Part shown: positions 1 to 12,828 of the stretch, one piece after another
Layout: the number at the start of each line of letters is the position of its first letter
Position numbering within the stretch: position 1 is the stretch's first letter
Source of the DNA: Persicaria tinctoria
Lineage: Eukaryota > Streptophyta > Magnoliopsida > Caryophyllales > Polygonaceae
Length of the DNA stretch: 64,000 bases
Reading direction: 5' to 3'
Assembly: GCA_037127255.1 (NCBI GenBank)
Contig: JBANSL010000009.1
Span: forward strand, 38,352,975 to 38,416,974
Notes under the pieces: generated by a model
Told to the model about the DNA's origin: nothing
What the model saw: only the letters and a program-made list of their open reading frames with translations
Databases searched by the model: none
Translations under genes and position numbers: made by a program

Positions 1-3000
1 ATTGAGGAGTGTGACGAGAAGGTCGCAGTCTCGGCTTTCAGATTAGCATTGCCAACGGAGAGCCGATAAAGGGAGAGCCTAGCACTTAGGACGCCTTCCG
101 GTATGTCAGAGCTCCAAGAGAGGATTCAGCAGTACACTAAGTTAGAGGACGACAAGGGCTATCAGCGCGACGGCAAGTCACCTTCTCCTGCTCGAAGGTC
201 GGCTGTCTGAGAGTCACCCAGGGAGAAAGGCAACAGCGACAAGCTCCCGGTAAGAGAGAAGGGGCTCCTCACGGTAGGAGCAAGCACATCAGCATACATG
301 GCCATCACCATCATTTTTAGGATTCCAATTTACAGAATCCTTATTCAAATAAAAGATAAGCCATTCTTTAAGTGGCCCAACCGGATGCGGGGCGATGCAG
401 CCGATCGAGACAATAGCAAATTTTGCTCTTTCCATCGCGACAAGGGTCACCTAACGGAGGAATGTCGGACGCTCAAGCAGTATCTAGAATACTTGGTCTC
501 ATGCGGTTTTTTAAAAGAATTCATCAAGGAGGATGCCGGGCCGGTCAATCAACAGCAAAGAAAGTCGGCGGCTGCTAAGGTGACTGCCAAAGACGAAGAG
601 GTTCAGCGGAAGATGATACATGTGGTTGAGACAAGGCTTTGGGGCAGCGCAGATGCTCGTAATGATTACCGAAAGAAATGCCACTCCCTTGAGGTCTTCT
701 CGGCATTAGGCGGTGACCAGAAGCGAGCTAGGCTCCCTTCGGGGATGCATATGGAGTTCACCGAGGAGGACCTCGACATGGTTCAGCACCCTCACAATGA
801 TCCTTTGGTGTTGAACGTCAGCATCGGAAACTTTGATGTCCGTCGGGTCCTAGTCGACTCGGGTAGCGCAGTGGACATTATGTTCTATGGGACTTTTGAA
901 AGCTTGGGGCGAGACAAGAAGGATTTAATTCCGGTTTCGACGCAGTTGGTAGGGTTAGGCGCATTACCGGTTTGGCCAGTCGGCATGCTACTAGAAAAGG
1001 TGCAGCTAGGAGGCAAGGTCATTGACGTTGAGTTCCTTGTAATCACAGTGACGTCGTCTTATAACGCGATCATGGGGCGCCCTTGGCTGCACACTATGGG
1101 GGCTATGCACTCCACTCTTCACCAACTGATCATGTTCCCTCACCAAGGCAAGGTTGTTCGTGCCCGTGCCGATCAGAAAGCTGCTCGCCAATGCTTGAAA
1201 GTTGGAGGCGTCAAAGCTGGAGTGTACGTGATGCATCATGCGCCTCAGGCCTTAGATGAAGTCGGAGCTCAGCCCGGAGACAAGTCGATCGAGGCCCTAG
1301 ACAACATAGTTGTAAGTACACTTGAACCCAATAAATATTTTCTTATTGGTGAAGGCTTAGCAGGTGAGGAAAGGGAGGTTTTGGCAAGCCTCTTGAGGCA
1401 AAACAGGGACGTGTTTGCTTGGAATCCCTACGAGATGCCCGGAATCCACCCCAGTATAGCATGTCATAAGCTCAACGTTCGCGAGAGCGCCAAGCCCATA
1501 GCACAAAGGGCCCGGCGCTCGTCCGTTCAGCACACAGAAGCGGTATTGAAGGAGCTCGATAAACTCTTGGAGGCAGGGGCTATTCGGGAGGTTCAATATC
1601 CCACTTGGTTATCTAACACCGTGGTGGTAAAAAAGAAGAATGGAGAGTGGTGAGTATGCGTGGACTTCACAGACTTAAATAAGGCCTGTCCCAAGGACAT
1701 GTTTCCCCTCCCAAAGATCGATCAGCTGGTGGATGCGACGGCAGGACATGAGCGCATGAGCTTCTTGGACGCCTACCGAGGGTACCATCAGATACCCCTA
1801 GCGGAAGCCGACCAGGAGAAGACAGCGTTCATCACGCCAAGGGGAATCTATTGTTACAAAGTTATGCCCTTCGGTCGCCAAGGGGAATCTATTGTTACAA
1901 AGTTATGCCCTTCGGTCTCAAGAATGCAGGAGCGACCTTCCAACGAAAGGTAGTGAACCTATTCGGAGACCTGCTGGGAAGCAAGGTCGAAGTTTACATC
2001 GACGATATGGTAGTAAAAAACAAGATGAAATCAGACCATCTTCATGACCTTCAAGCCGTCTTCGATCGGGCTCGAGACATAGGGCTGCGTTTCAACGCGA
2101 CGAAGTGCGCATTCGGTGTTAGTTCGAGGAAGTTCCTTGGGCATTTAGTAACACGGAGGGGGATTGAGGCTGACCCAAACCTGATCAAGGCCCTGCAAGA
2201 CATAAGTAGCCCGACAAATGTAAAGGATGTCCAAAAGCTAGCGGGGATGGCGGCGGCGCTAAGTCGATTCATTAGTGGATCGTCGGATAAGTGTTGCCGG
2301 TTCTTCAAACTACTAAGGGCGGGAAAAGAGTTCTGATGGAGCGAGGAGTGTGAGCAAGCCCTCACCGAATTGAAGCAGTACTTGCAAGAGCCACCGATTT
2401 TAGCCACGCCCGGCGTCGGAGAAGAACTCAGCATATATCTCGCTGTGTCGGAGCACTCGGTGAGTGCCATCCTGGTCAGGGAGGATGCGACTAAGGTTCA
2501 GCGGCTCGTCTATTACGTGAGCAAGACCCTTTTGGACGCCGAGACCCGGTATACTCCCCTGGAAAAATTGCTTCTAGCATTGGTAGTAGCTGCAAGGAAA
2601 CTGAATCACTATTTCCAAACGCACCCGATCACCGTCATCACTTCCCACCAGCTAAGAGCTCTCTTGTCGAGTTCCGATCTGTCTGGGCGCGTCGCCCGAT
2701 GGGCCGTAGAGCTAGGCCAGTATGACATCAAGTTCGTGCCCAGAACCTTGATTAAAGCTCAGATCCTAGCTGATTTCTTGGTGGAGTTCGGGCAAAAGAC
2801 GGTAGCAACTCCAACAGCAAGGTTGGAAGGGGTTCACGGCGCAGCACAGGCAGCGTGGTTGCTGCAGGTTGACGGTTCTAGCTCGAGGCGAGGTTCGGGC
2901 GCCGGATTGGTACTTAAGGCTCCAACGAGAGAAACATTACGCACCGTGATACGATTAGGCTTTGCGGCCACTAATAATGAAGCGGAATATGAGGCCTTAA

Positions 3001-3284
3001 TATTGGGGTTGAGAGCTGCACGAGAATTGGGAGCATTGAGCATCACTGTGGCTTCCGATTCCCAGCTGGTAGTGAACCAAATCAACGGCGACTTCGATGC
3101 ACGAACTGACCGAATGCTTGCGTATCTGGCTGAGGCACGGAGGCTGCTTTCATACTTTCATGAATGGGAGGTGAGCCAGGTACCTAGGGAGCAAAACGAC
3201 GAGGTCGACGCTTTAGCAGCTCTCGCAGCAGCTTGCGATAGTAGCGAAAACAGCCTCTTCGGGTATGCCATTGAAGTTATGTAG
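1..3284 (+). pseudogene. Broken gag-pol of the Tat-type element (gag, PR, RT, RNase H, aRNase H)
   Basis: One polyprotein is readable with frame jumps. Gag carries a zinc-knuckle-like CSFHRDKGHLTEEC at about 420-475. The protease active site DSG is at 856-864. RT runs from about 1500 to 2330 with YIDD at 1995-2006. RNase H follows (about 2370-2800), then a second RNase H-like domain (about 2850-3230; VDGSSSRRGSGAG and NNEAEYEAL). Breaks: an in-frame stop in gag near 67; TGA at 1651-1653 just before the VDF motif of RT; a 41-bp tandem duplication at 1835-1916 that shifts the frame; and TGA at 2334-2336 at the RT/RNase H junction. Both TGA codons could derive from CGA by CpG deamination. It cannot make a full polyprotein. 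Confidence 0.85.
1835..1916 (+). repeat. 41-bp perfect tandem duplication inside RT
   Basis: Positions 1835-1875 and 1876-1916 are identical 41-bp units covering the RT motif that ends VMPFG. As 41 is not a multiple of 3, the duplication shifts the reading frame. RT resumes exactly in the frame expected after adding 41 nt. It is a local slippage or repair duplication within one element. Confidence 0.95.
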
Positions 3285-3620
3285 GTTGTCCGCCGAAACG
3301 AGCCCTTCATCGGCCTTAATTCTAAAGAGCCAATACTGGCCAAGTACTAGCCATTCAAAGGCCACAACGAGTTCGTCATTAAAGACCCCTAGCAGCCCTT
3401 GATCGGCCACATTAGAGTAAGCCGCTCTAGGATGAGCCGACGCCCCCAAGGGGGCGATCGTAGTAGTCGCCAATGAAGGCCAAAAAGAAGCCCTTCGTCG
3501 GCCTTCAAGCGAGTCAAGTATAAGGCAGACGCAAGCTCGGCCTACTCGGTCAGCTCTACCGCCCAATGACTGTCGACTTCCCTCATTATCGGAGGATAAC
3601 GAGCAAACTCGAGGGGCTAT

Positions 3621-4010
3621 TGTGTGGGCGTTTAGCAAACCGCAAATATCTCGGTATTGGATAAACTAATTTATTAACGGAAATTAAAAGAACAATCCAA
3701 AGAGGATCAAAGTGATCAAGACAAATATGTAAATCCCAACAAACCGATAAGGATAAAGGATCGATCAATTCAAGAAATCTAAGGATAAAAGGGAGAGGCG
3801 GAATATCAGAAAGGTAAGCAATTGAACCCTCTTAATTAAGAATTCACGTTCAAACCACTAACTTGAGCGTCGGAATCACCTCCGGGGATCCAAGCCCCGC
3901 TCATTGTTCATCCGATTGCAGGTTCGGTGCCGCTGTCCTCCCCCATCGATCATTGAACCTAGTGAGCACGAAATCCCGCTCACAAATATATATTACTATT
4001 TTTGAAAATC
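3621..4010 (+). repeat. Probable 3' LTR of the Tat-type element
   Basis: The block begins TGTGTGGGCG directly after a purine tract (3611-3618), as expected for a 3' LTR. It contains an ACTTGAGCGTCGGA phrase (about 3860-3873), which I recall from LTRs of this lineage. The end near 4010 is a guess, since there is no second LTR or target duplication to fix it. Confidence 0.4.
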
Positions 4011-4653
4011 AAAGAGGTACGGAGTACTATTTATTTATTCCTTGAGCCCATTAAAAACTTCTATTACAGAAAAAGCCCCATAAATTCCCTGTAAGCGATT
4101 GGTACACCCGCCAAACAAACCATAACTCATGACATATCACATGAATACGGTGAGCTACACAACATTTAAGGGTTTGTGCAATATAGACTTAACAAAGGCA
4201 GACCAAAATCGTTATTTTCGAAAAGATCAAGTACTCAATTTAGATTTTACGGAAAGGGTAATTCAATCAATTCTCTAAAATGTCATACCCATTCTAGTTA
4301 CCTCTTGAGTCTCCATCCAATCCACTCGTCTGGGTTTGGCTGAAGCAGAAAGTCTACAGGGAGGATAAAGCAAAAGCCAAAAATTACACATGTTTCATCT
4401 AAAGATAGAATAGCAATTACATGAAAATCTCATTTGAGAATTCAGAACTGACAAATTAGAGAAAGGCCTAACAACATGGTCAACTTATACAGGGCGCAGG
4501 AGTAATGAAGAGGCCAAATAAATCGTTCTCTTCTTCATTTCGTCCGTAAGATAACCGAGGGAGGCTGGGAGGGTGTAGACACTTCATTCATACCGATTTC
4601 AACAGATTACAGCATTCTGATCACGGTCCTTGCAAAGGTGGGGATTGTTCAGT
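4011..4653. other. Intergenic sequence between gypsy relic and PRP19 3' end
   Basis: No open frame or repeat family is recognisable here. The part nearest 4653 should hold the PRP19 3' UTR and polyadenylation region (minus strand), but I could not place a clear poly(A) signal. Confidence 0.5.
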
Positions 4654-7600
4654 TCAAGACTCCTCGGGTCCTTCAGTTTCGGCCAATGGTAGGCCAAATA
4701 TACGTAGGTTTCGGTCCAATGATCCTACTGCCAAGTACTTTGCATCTGGACCAAATCTTACACTGGTGACTTTACCTGTGATGAATAACATATCTCAGAC
4801 ACAGTTAGATTGGCTTCACATTGGTTCTTACTCGAAACACGGAGAGTTAAGGTTGGATGGAGAAAGCATCAGAGTATAAGAGCAACGCTATATTCATACC
4901 TGTGCCGGACAAATCGGGTAAAGTTTTGATGCAGTTCCATTCTGCCTTGACACTAGCAACTTGGTAGACTCTGCAAGGAATTAAACATCAAACATTTATT
5001 ATTTAACATGCAGAGGCAAACTTCTTAACTAATGACAGTTATAAGACCATATCCAAAATGGAAAAATGGATTTGTTACATGCACAACTAACCTTATATCC
5101 CCACCACCGACTGCGAGGTAACTGCCACTGTGATCAAAAGTGACTGCAAATGGGAAAAGATAATATCAATTAGAAAATCTTCCAAATACACAACAGAAAA
5201 GGATAAGAGGGTGGAGAGGATGAAAATAGGAGCACATAAAATAAACCTCAAGCTTAAGAATGCTTAAACGCATTGTCTTTAGATCTTTATATACCTGAAC
5301 TGGTGACTACATTCTGAGAATATGGAGAGATGGTCCGGAAATTCCTCAACTTGCGAAGATCCCATAACTTGACACCATCATCAGCTGAAGTCTACATCAG
5401 CAGGAGCTATGTCAAAATGAGTAAAAAAATATGCAGATTACTAACCTTGCTTTGGGGAAGAATACAACATACCGCAAGAAAGTATCCATTTTCTGAAAAG
5501 GATACTGAGGTCACAGAACCTGCATGCCCGTCAAATGTTGCAACATTTGCCTGCAAAAATAAAAAGCGCAAAATAAACCAATCTATTTCAATATACAGGC
5601 GAGAAGACCAAAGCCCTGGGAGAGCTAGCAACAAAATTACCTGTGATTTCACATCCCAAATTCTCACAAGGCCCTCGGTTGTCCCTGCTCCGAGAATGAG
5701 ACCATCAGGATGAAAGGCTGCAGAGGCGTAGCCCAAGTTTGATTCTGAAGGATCAGTAACCTGTGAATGTTACAGGAATAACATAACTTAGGACACATCC
5801 CCGACACATTTTGTTCTGCTACTTATACGTAATAAGAGACCAGGGACTCAAGGGACCTGTGTCAGACATAGACCATTTGACATATCATAGAAGCACCATG
5901 TCTTGTCAAGTGAAGCAGTAACAAAGTACTTGTTGGTGGCATGGATGGTAACAGCTTGCACCTGAGAGCAAACTTTTTTAATTAGAAGACAAATAGGAGT
6001 TGATAAAGGAATAAATAGTGTTGTATGTGCCAATATACAAAGTAAATAATCAATACATATGTCTTTATTGTCAAATATAGTGTTCTATGTCAAAGAGATC
6101 ATGTACAAGATTTCAGCACGAAGTGCAGATATTCATTATCTTTGACATATAACATGCATCCAATTCCACATATTAAAAACACCCCTCAACTTTATTAAGG
6201 ACAGCTAGCAGACAAGAACCACATCATTATCTAAAATCAACTTACCTCTTTATTGTGATCCTTTAGAATGTGCTTGCATTCATAGTTCCCATTCTCAGAG
6301 CCTTGCCACAATCGAACTGTCTGTGAACAGAAAGAATCAATCATTTAACACCATACTTGTGCTTGTTGGGAAACAGAAATGGGAAAAAAAATTAGCAATT
6401 CAAGGGAAAAGCAGATTAGTTAAGATATTACAACACTCAAAGCACTAGTAAAAAACTGACAGAAAATTGAATAACATATAAGAGCATGCTATCCTTGGCT
6501 TCTTCGCCGAATTTACCAACTTAAAAAATTGGCAATAGCTGTTCCGCCTTTGAGCTTCAAATGAGTTACACAACTTTGGGCATATTTTGCCTTTTTAGGG
6601 GTATGCCAACACAATTTTTAATTATTTCTAATATTCTGAAAAACATTATAACAGGACAAGAAATATACCGTATCTGCTGAGCCTGTTATTACAAAAGGCT
6701 CATCCTGAGGCACAATCTTTACACTTGTAACCTACGAATAGACAACAAGCAGTTTAGAGGTCTTACAAACATTATCCAATTTTATTGCGATATAAACACT
6801 ACCAGGATACAGTTATACATGTTAGATGTGCAATGATGCAGCACTCTACCTTCTTAGAATGGCCACTAAGTGTAGATATTATCTCTGAGGATGAATGGTC
6901 AAAGACTACAGCATTCGAATCTATGCCTCCCGTTGCAATAATGTCCTTCACCAAGAGAAATTTTAGTTAGAAAAAAAAGGAGATTTTTAAAGGAAAATCC
7001 AGGGAACCGCCTTACAATTTGAATTGGAAAAAAAAATTTGAACCTTAGGTATTTTGGCCAAGAATCATTCTAAACCCATTATATCATCAAGGATAATAAA
7101 TCAGATATCATCTAGGATAATAAATCAGATGAGCAATGATATAACTGTACTAGTGGCAGATCCAATACCTTGGCGTGATGAATGTCAAGAGAAAGAATGC
7201 CCGGCTTGCTAGTTTTATGAAGAGGGTGACTAGAAAGCTGTGTGTAGCGCTCCACATCATCTACAGATGCCAAGGTTGAAGGGATCTGAAAATCATACAT
7301 AAATAAAAATCAACTAAGACTAGTTCAAAACCTTTAACAGCTCTAGCAAGAAATAGTGAAGCGAAAATTAAAAGTAAGTTGATGAAAGCAACTGAGAAAA
7401 TCAGTGGATAAATGTCAGCAAATACCGTGCGCTTTTTCCTCTGTTGTGAAAGAGAGACATTACAATCTGATAGCTCAGCAATTATCTCAGAGGAAATTCC
7501 AGGCTTAAGTTTCTTCCCATCAGGGCCCAAGTCCTCTTCCTCAGCAGCTAAATTCAACAAAGACGGGTCACTTTTAAAAAACCGAATGCAATAAATTATC

Positions 7601-10600
7601 TATTCCACATTTCCACCACAGAAAAAAAAGCCCACGGACAGGCAAGATATAGGAAAGATACCTCTTTTTCCATTAGCATGAACCGAACTCCTCACTGCCG
7701 ATTCTACAGGTGCATGTCTCTCTGCTTGAGCCAACAATGATCTGGCTTCATCCCGCTCCTTTTTCAGCCTTGCAATCACACGGCAAGCAGCATCATGCTG
7801 TCGATTGATAAAACTTTGCAGTCAACTTTTATGTGAAGAGTTAATCAATAAGTACCATCGAAGATTCAACTGCTAAAACTTTTACTTATAAAAGATGACT
7901 TGTATGAGAATGTATAGGGAGGGTCACTGATTGAAAATTTACTATGTGCTCAACCAAAAGTGCAAAAAATCTAAAATGATAACTAGGTAAGGGCCACTCT
8001 CTTCAGCTCCAATAGCAAACAAACCCACAAGTAGGATTCTTTGTTAGCAAAAGATGATGCATAATATTTCATGGAGTTAAATAAAGAAAAATGCAAGCAC
8101 ATACAAAAAGTTTCTACTAAGCTAAAAGATATATTTTCTTATCCAAGATACACTAATTGCTATAGGGTGCAATTTATAGAGCCAAGCAACATCAAATATA
8201 GACAACGACTTGCCTACTTAGTGCGATGTACAATGCCACACCATGAAGTGGTAATCTTCTAAACTGACATCCAAAACTAACAAATAAACTTATTGATATA
8301 TGCACGGGTTAAATTAACCACAATCTTCAAGCTGAGGTTAACACTAGGACAAAGCAAAGATAAACATGCTCAATACTATGAATAAAGAACGCTTTACACA
8401 CTATAACCAAATAACTGTTGGGTTTCAATAACTTCAAATTGTTTAGCTTGATAGTTGTAGAACATGTCAAATGCTACTGGAAAAACAGAAATCATAAACC
8501 AATAAGACTGCAAGCAACAGATCGCATGTGCCATGACAACATGACAAAAAAAGAACTCTTTAACAAGTCAAGCTGTGCATCATTGCATTACAAAATTTTA
8601 AAAAAAAATCCAACGTGCTTCAATAACTGGTCAAGCAGATACATCCCATTCAATTGGCTTAAGAGAGGAGAAGAAACATCTGCCTGCATGTAGAAATAGA
8701 TTTAACTGCAATCTTCACTGTTTATTCATGAAGGAATGGCCAGTACCTGGTATAAGGCATGGCTTAGCTCTTGCCTTGCTGTATGTAGTTGTTTCTCCAA
8801 GGCAAAATTGGATAACATCAGGGTATCCCATTCCTACAATTCAAAGAAAATGCCCCATATTCAAAAAGATTATATCATCTAAGTGAGCACACATTATTTT
8901 TTTTAAAAAAAAACAAATAATACAAGTTCATAATGAGTCAAGAGTAAAGAAAGACTTAGAAATAATGCAATATGAAGAAAAAAATGAAAAAAGAATTCTG
9001 AAGTGTCACAAAACAAGTATGGATATGGAAGGATTAAGCAAAAGCACCCCATATAAAATATAATTGCTAGTTGTGTAATCACACTACAGCTTTTAAAAGC
9101 AGATGGCCAAATTAAGGAGCAGGACGAACAAGTAATGCGGATAGTGACCACCACCAAAATAGTAAATTCAAGACTATAGAAAAGATAAACAAATCATAAA
9201 TTTTTTAAATTGTTTCATCCAAACGAATGCAATGATTCAAATGGTTTGAATTCTCTACTATTTCCCATCAACCATTTATATGGGAACTACAGAAGTGCAA
9301 GAACATCAAGAGCAATGATATAAAAGCCAAACTATGATGATAGGATCGTAAACCACTTTCATGAGAAGGATATTCTCCAGCTTAGAAAAATCATCGAGAT
9401 TTATTTCATCACCGTGCTTGAACAAGTATCAGTGGAAAACACTCATGACCTCAGAAAAAGAACTCTAAAAATCCCTAAAGTGGCACTTTAATAGCTAAAT
9501 AAACAATATTTTAAAATCATAAAATAACAAATAGATATACAAGATAAGGAAATCAGGGTTCAATAGAAAGAAACATACAATCTGGAACATTCCAAGCATC
9601 CCGGGGATACTGGCTGCAGCTACAGGTCTAGGCTTCACTATCTGCAAGAGCATACAATGAACAATAGGACACCCGAATACGATTTTCAAAATAATGGCAA
9701 ATAAGCTGAATAAAAACAACATACTAGGTACACAAGGGTTTAGTTTAACCACTGTGGGCACAAATAAAAACAATCAACAAAGTAAAAGGCGGATGAAAAA
9801 GAAATGATGAAGGATCTACCTTGCCAGCTTTAATTGGAACAATGTCATCCATAGTCATTGGCTCCCCTGTAATTGGGCATTTCCCATAGTCCTAAGACAG
9901 AAAATGGCAGATCTGAGGTCAGGTGGTAAGCATAAAAGTGCAAAGACAAGGCAAAACCTCACAGGACAGCAAGTGGTATCCAGAAGTTATTCTTGTTGCA
10001 ATTACATGAATATCTCCATATGTTATGTCAAGGGGATATTCCCTCAAGAATTAAGTAATAAGATATTGTATAACACTTCTCTTTCTTCTCTTCACTCCTG
10101 TAAATGAATATTCCCTCCAGAATTAAGCAACTAAAAGAGTGACTTACTATCACTAAAGACCTCTTGGCTATCACTCATACATTCAATTTGTCAAAATTGT
10201 ATAAGGTACAAAATTTTATTCCTCAGCGTTCCTATCAGTTCATAGCCTCTAATCTAGACATGAGATAGGGTTTTGCATCCCAAATCCTCGCAAAAAAAAA
10301 AAAGCACTCCATGAAAACCCCGAAATGAAAATTTCAAAAACAAATTATCACCAAACATACTAAAAACGATTTGATATCGCACTATAATCCAGAAGAAAAC
10401 CTCGAAGATTCAAAGGGAAAGAACAACACTTACGGAGATGTGTCGTTCAATCAGCCGCTTCTCGAAGAGAAGGCCAGATTTCGTCGAAACGACCGGCTCC
10501 TCCGGAGCCTCACCGGAAACTGCATCCAAAAGAAACACAGACAACAAGTTCAAGATAACAAATCACGAAAAAACAAAGGAACAAACACAAGTGAAATTGA

Positions 10601-10630
10601 GAGAGAGAGAGATTTACTCGAGCAGTTCAT
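4654..10630 (-). CDS. PRP19: PRP19/MAC3-type pre-mRNA-processing factor 19 (U-box/WD40 E3 ligase)
   Basis: Complete 18-exon gene. Exons, 5' to 3': 10618-10630, 10434-10519, 9820-9891, 9579-9641, 8747-8833, 7662-7797, 7426-7547, 7169-7285, 6850-6945, 6669-6731, 6246-6320, 5857-5961, 5641-5760, 5473-5550, 5295-5391, 5092-5143, 4900-4970, 4654-4775. They sum to 1575 nt, 524 residues plus stop, the usual size of the plant family. The N-terminal U-box (about residues 1-70; GKCPITGEP) is followed by the Prp19 coiled-coil (about 70-135; [20 protein letters not shown]) and a WD40 propeller (about 215-520; [27 protein letters not shown]). By family knowledge it is a ubiquitin ligase of the nuclear NineTeen/MOS4-associated complex, acting in spliceosome activation and plant immunity. 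All introns begin GT and end AG; the donor after exon 12 (GTCCCT) is weak. I see no disabling change. Confidence 0.96.
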
Positions 10631-10944
10631 GGCGGCAGAGAAGTTTTAGGGTTTGGGTGTCTACTTCAACGAGCGACAACAGTAGTGCAAATTGCCGCGC
10701 ATAAACGAAGCGAGTGAGAAATTGGAGCTGCTCGCGTCTCCGGCGGAGAGATTGGGGAGGCAGAGAAAAAGGTTCGGCTTGGCCGTCAGAGGTCGAAAAA
10801 TGGAGGCTTGATGTGCCCGTAGATCCGAATCCGAAGGGTTAGTTGCAGCGCCCGCTCGGGAGTTCGAAATATCTTGCGGTTTGGGCTTGGGCTTGGGCTT
10901 GGGCTGATCCGGCCCACGTCAAATTTGGTGTTTGGTTGCGAGCA
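10631..10944 (-). promoter_or_regulatory. PRP19 promoter/5' UTR with telo-box and site II cluster
   Basis: A telo-box (AAACCCTAA on the minus strand) lies at 10646-10654, 16 bp upstream of the ATG. Four back-to-back TGGGCT site II-type elements occupy 10882-10905, with a GGCCCA at 10911-10916. Telo-box plus site II is a known pairing in promoters of plant growth-linked housekeeping genes, which fits a splicing factor. A LINE lies directly upstream: its 3' end is about 315 bp from the start codon. Confidence 0.6.
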
Positions 10945-10959
10945 ACCTTGAATGCTTAC

Positions 10960-12680
10960 TTTTTTCTTTTTCTTTTTATAGAGTAAAAATTCGTCTGCCC
11001 CTATAGCATCATTTCGCATGAGATCAATAAGATCTTTATTTAACGTGAGTGCGTCCCCCAGAAGAAGGGTAGCTAAGGTGTGCAACCTTATCTGCCACTC
11101 TGTTTCCTTTCCAGGGCACATGAGAAATTTTTGTTCTCAAGAAAGATTTAATCATTCACTTAATGTCCCTCATTAGAAGCTCTATTTTCAAGAGGTAGCT
11201 ACCATGATGTTTTAAGTTTTGGAAAACTGTAAGAGAGTCACCTTCAATGACTAGGTAGTGGATATTTAATTATTTAGCTAGCTTGCCTGTAGTAGCCCTT
11301 CCCTTAAAGTCAAGGCTTCTGACATGATAGAAGTCTGTTTACCAAATATTTTGTTTCCAAGATTGATTGAGTTACCGCTACAGTCTCGAATAATATATCA
11401 TCTACTACTCACTTCATTCGGATAAATTGCAGCATTAAAGTTCAGTTTCATGAATCCCGATTTCTAGTTTCCTCCATCTAATATTCTTTCTACTTATTTT
11501 TCGCAAAGTTGTCTTGTGTAAACGATCAGAATCGTTGTCATCTTCATTTTGGTTTGCTTTTTGTCAGTTCTCTCAAGTAGCTTTTACTCTTCCCTCTATT
11601 TCCTGCTTTTTGCTAATTGTCTCAAGTAGCTTTTACTCTTTCCTCTATTTCCTTGGGATAAGGGAATTGTCTCTGGATATTACTTCATTTACGAAAGACC
11701 ATGTTAGCCACAAGTTTATAGCTAATTGTTCATTTTTTCTTTGTTAAGCTTTTCCCCTAACTCTCTCATTATCACTTTAATGTCCCTTGTTGTCTCTAAA
11801 ATGGGATTCGTAGTATCTTCTACCTTCAAAGAGTGAAAGTAAGATCTTTTAATGAATTCACGCTTGATGAATAGGTGTGCATCATCTTCCCCTTGTGCAC
11901 CACAAAACGGACAACCATTCGGGATAGGTACCCCCTATTGGTTAACCTCTCCTTGGTAAGGAGTCCATTTTGACAGAGTTTCCACATACAGTTTTTAACT
12001 TTTGGTAAAGTGTTTAGTTTTCAAACCCAGTAGTTTGGGTCATCGGCTTCTCTATCTGGATTTATTATAATTTTTATGGCGCTAGCCATTGTAAACTATT
12101 CACTATTGTCGGGCCACCAGTATAATCTATCCACAATTTGGTTGATTGGAAGGGGTATGTCCATTATTTCCTTTACAATATCTGTATCCAGGTCTTGTTC
12201 TAGTTTTTCCTTCCACCATCCCCCCCCCCCTCCCATTATATACTCATTAACTCTGGTATTAGCTTGGAATTTCTGGTTTGAGTTGATTCTATTTGATAGA
12301 GGTTCTAGCGAGACCCATTTGTCTTTCCAAAATATAACAGATTTTCCGTCTCATACAGACCATATGAGACCTGATTTGAATTTAACTATTAGAAAACTGG
12401 CTTTTCATCATTTCAAAGAGGCATTACCTTTCCGCTTATAGTTTAATATGTCAATTTTCTCCATGTATTTGTACAGAGTATCTTATAATCTTTACTCAGT
12501 AGTTATCGGGCTCTGTTAGCGTTTACCACAACAATTTCATTTGGAGAGCTTCATTCATGTCTTTAGATCTCCTTAGTCTCAAACCACCTTTTTCTTTTTG
12601 GTTTACAAATTTTGTCCCAGTGGTGGCGTCCGAACTGATGATGTATAATTGTCTTTGGTGCTCAGTTCTACCAAAAGTAA
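10960..12680 (-). pseudogene. LINE 3' half: zinc-binding RT extension, RNase H and A-rich tail
   Basis: On the minus strand, 12680-12530 encodes a KEKGGLRLR-like segment typical of the LINE RT C-terminus. About 12000-11850 encodes a zf-RVT domain with CPFCGAQGEDDAHLF. About 11290-11040 encodes an RNase H end with VIEGDS and KGNRVADKVAHL. Stops and frameshifts separate these pieces. The A-rich tail is at 10960-10981. By family knowledge these domains belong to ORF2 of plant L1 elements carrying an RNase H. Confidence 0.8.
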
Positions 12681-12828
12681 ATATCCTAACTCAATGTTTA
12701 ATCAAAAGATTAGTACAAGAGACAAGTAAGGAATCAATCCCACAGAGAAGACTATTCGTGTATATTTCTATGATGATTTCTTAAGATAATAGCAAATAGG
12801 TTGTAGCAAACTAATAAAATAGTGAAAT

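Larger units (their letters stand above)
1..4010 (+). mobile_element. Ty3/gypsy retrotransposon relic, Tat-type, integrase deleted
   Basis: This is a plus-strand Ty3/gypsy relic whose 5' part lies outside the window. In order it shows gag, an aspartic protease, reverse transcriptase, RNase H and a second RNase H-like domain. The second RNase H is the feature that points to the Tat/Ogre/Retand lineage. Coding sequence ends at 3284 and no integrase follows. A short spacer (3285-3620) with repeated CCCTTCATCGGCC-like phrases leads to a purine-rich GAGGGGCT stretch at 3611-3618 and an LTR-like start TGTGTGGGCG at 3621. The integrase region was therefore lost by internal deletion. The right limit at about 4010 is approximate because no matching 5' LTR is in view to define it. 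Confidence 0.75.

Noticed and set aside
8071..9157. Small open frames in the PRP19 introns
   Set aside because: They lie wholly in introns bounded by good splice sites, without homology or codon character.
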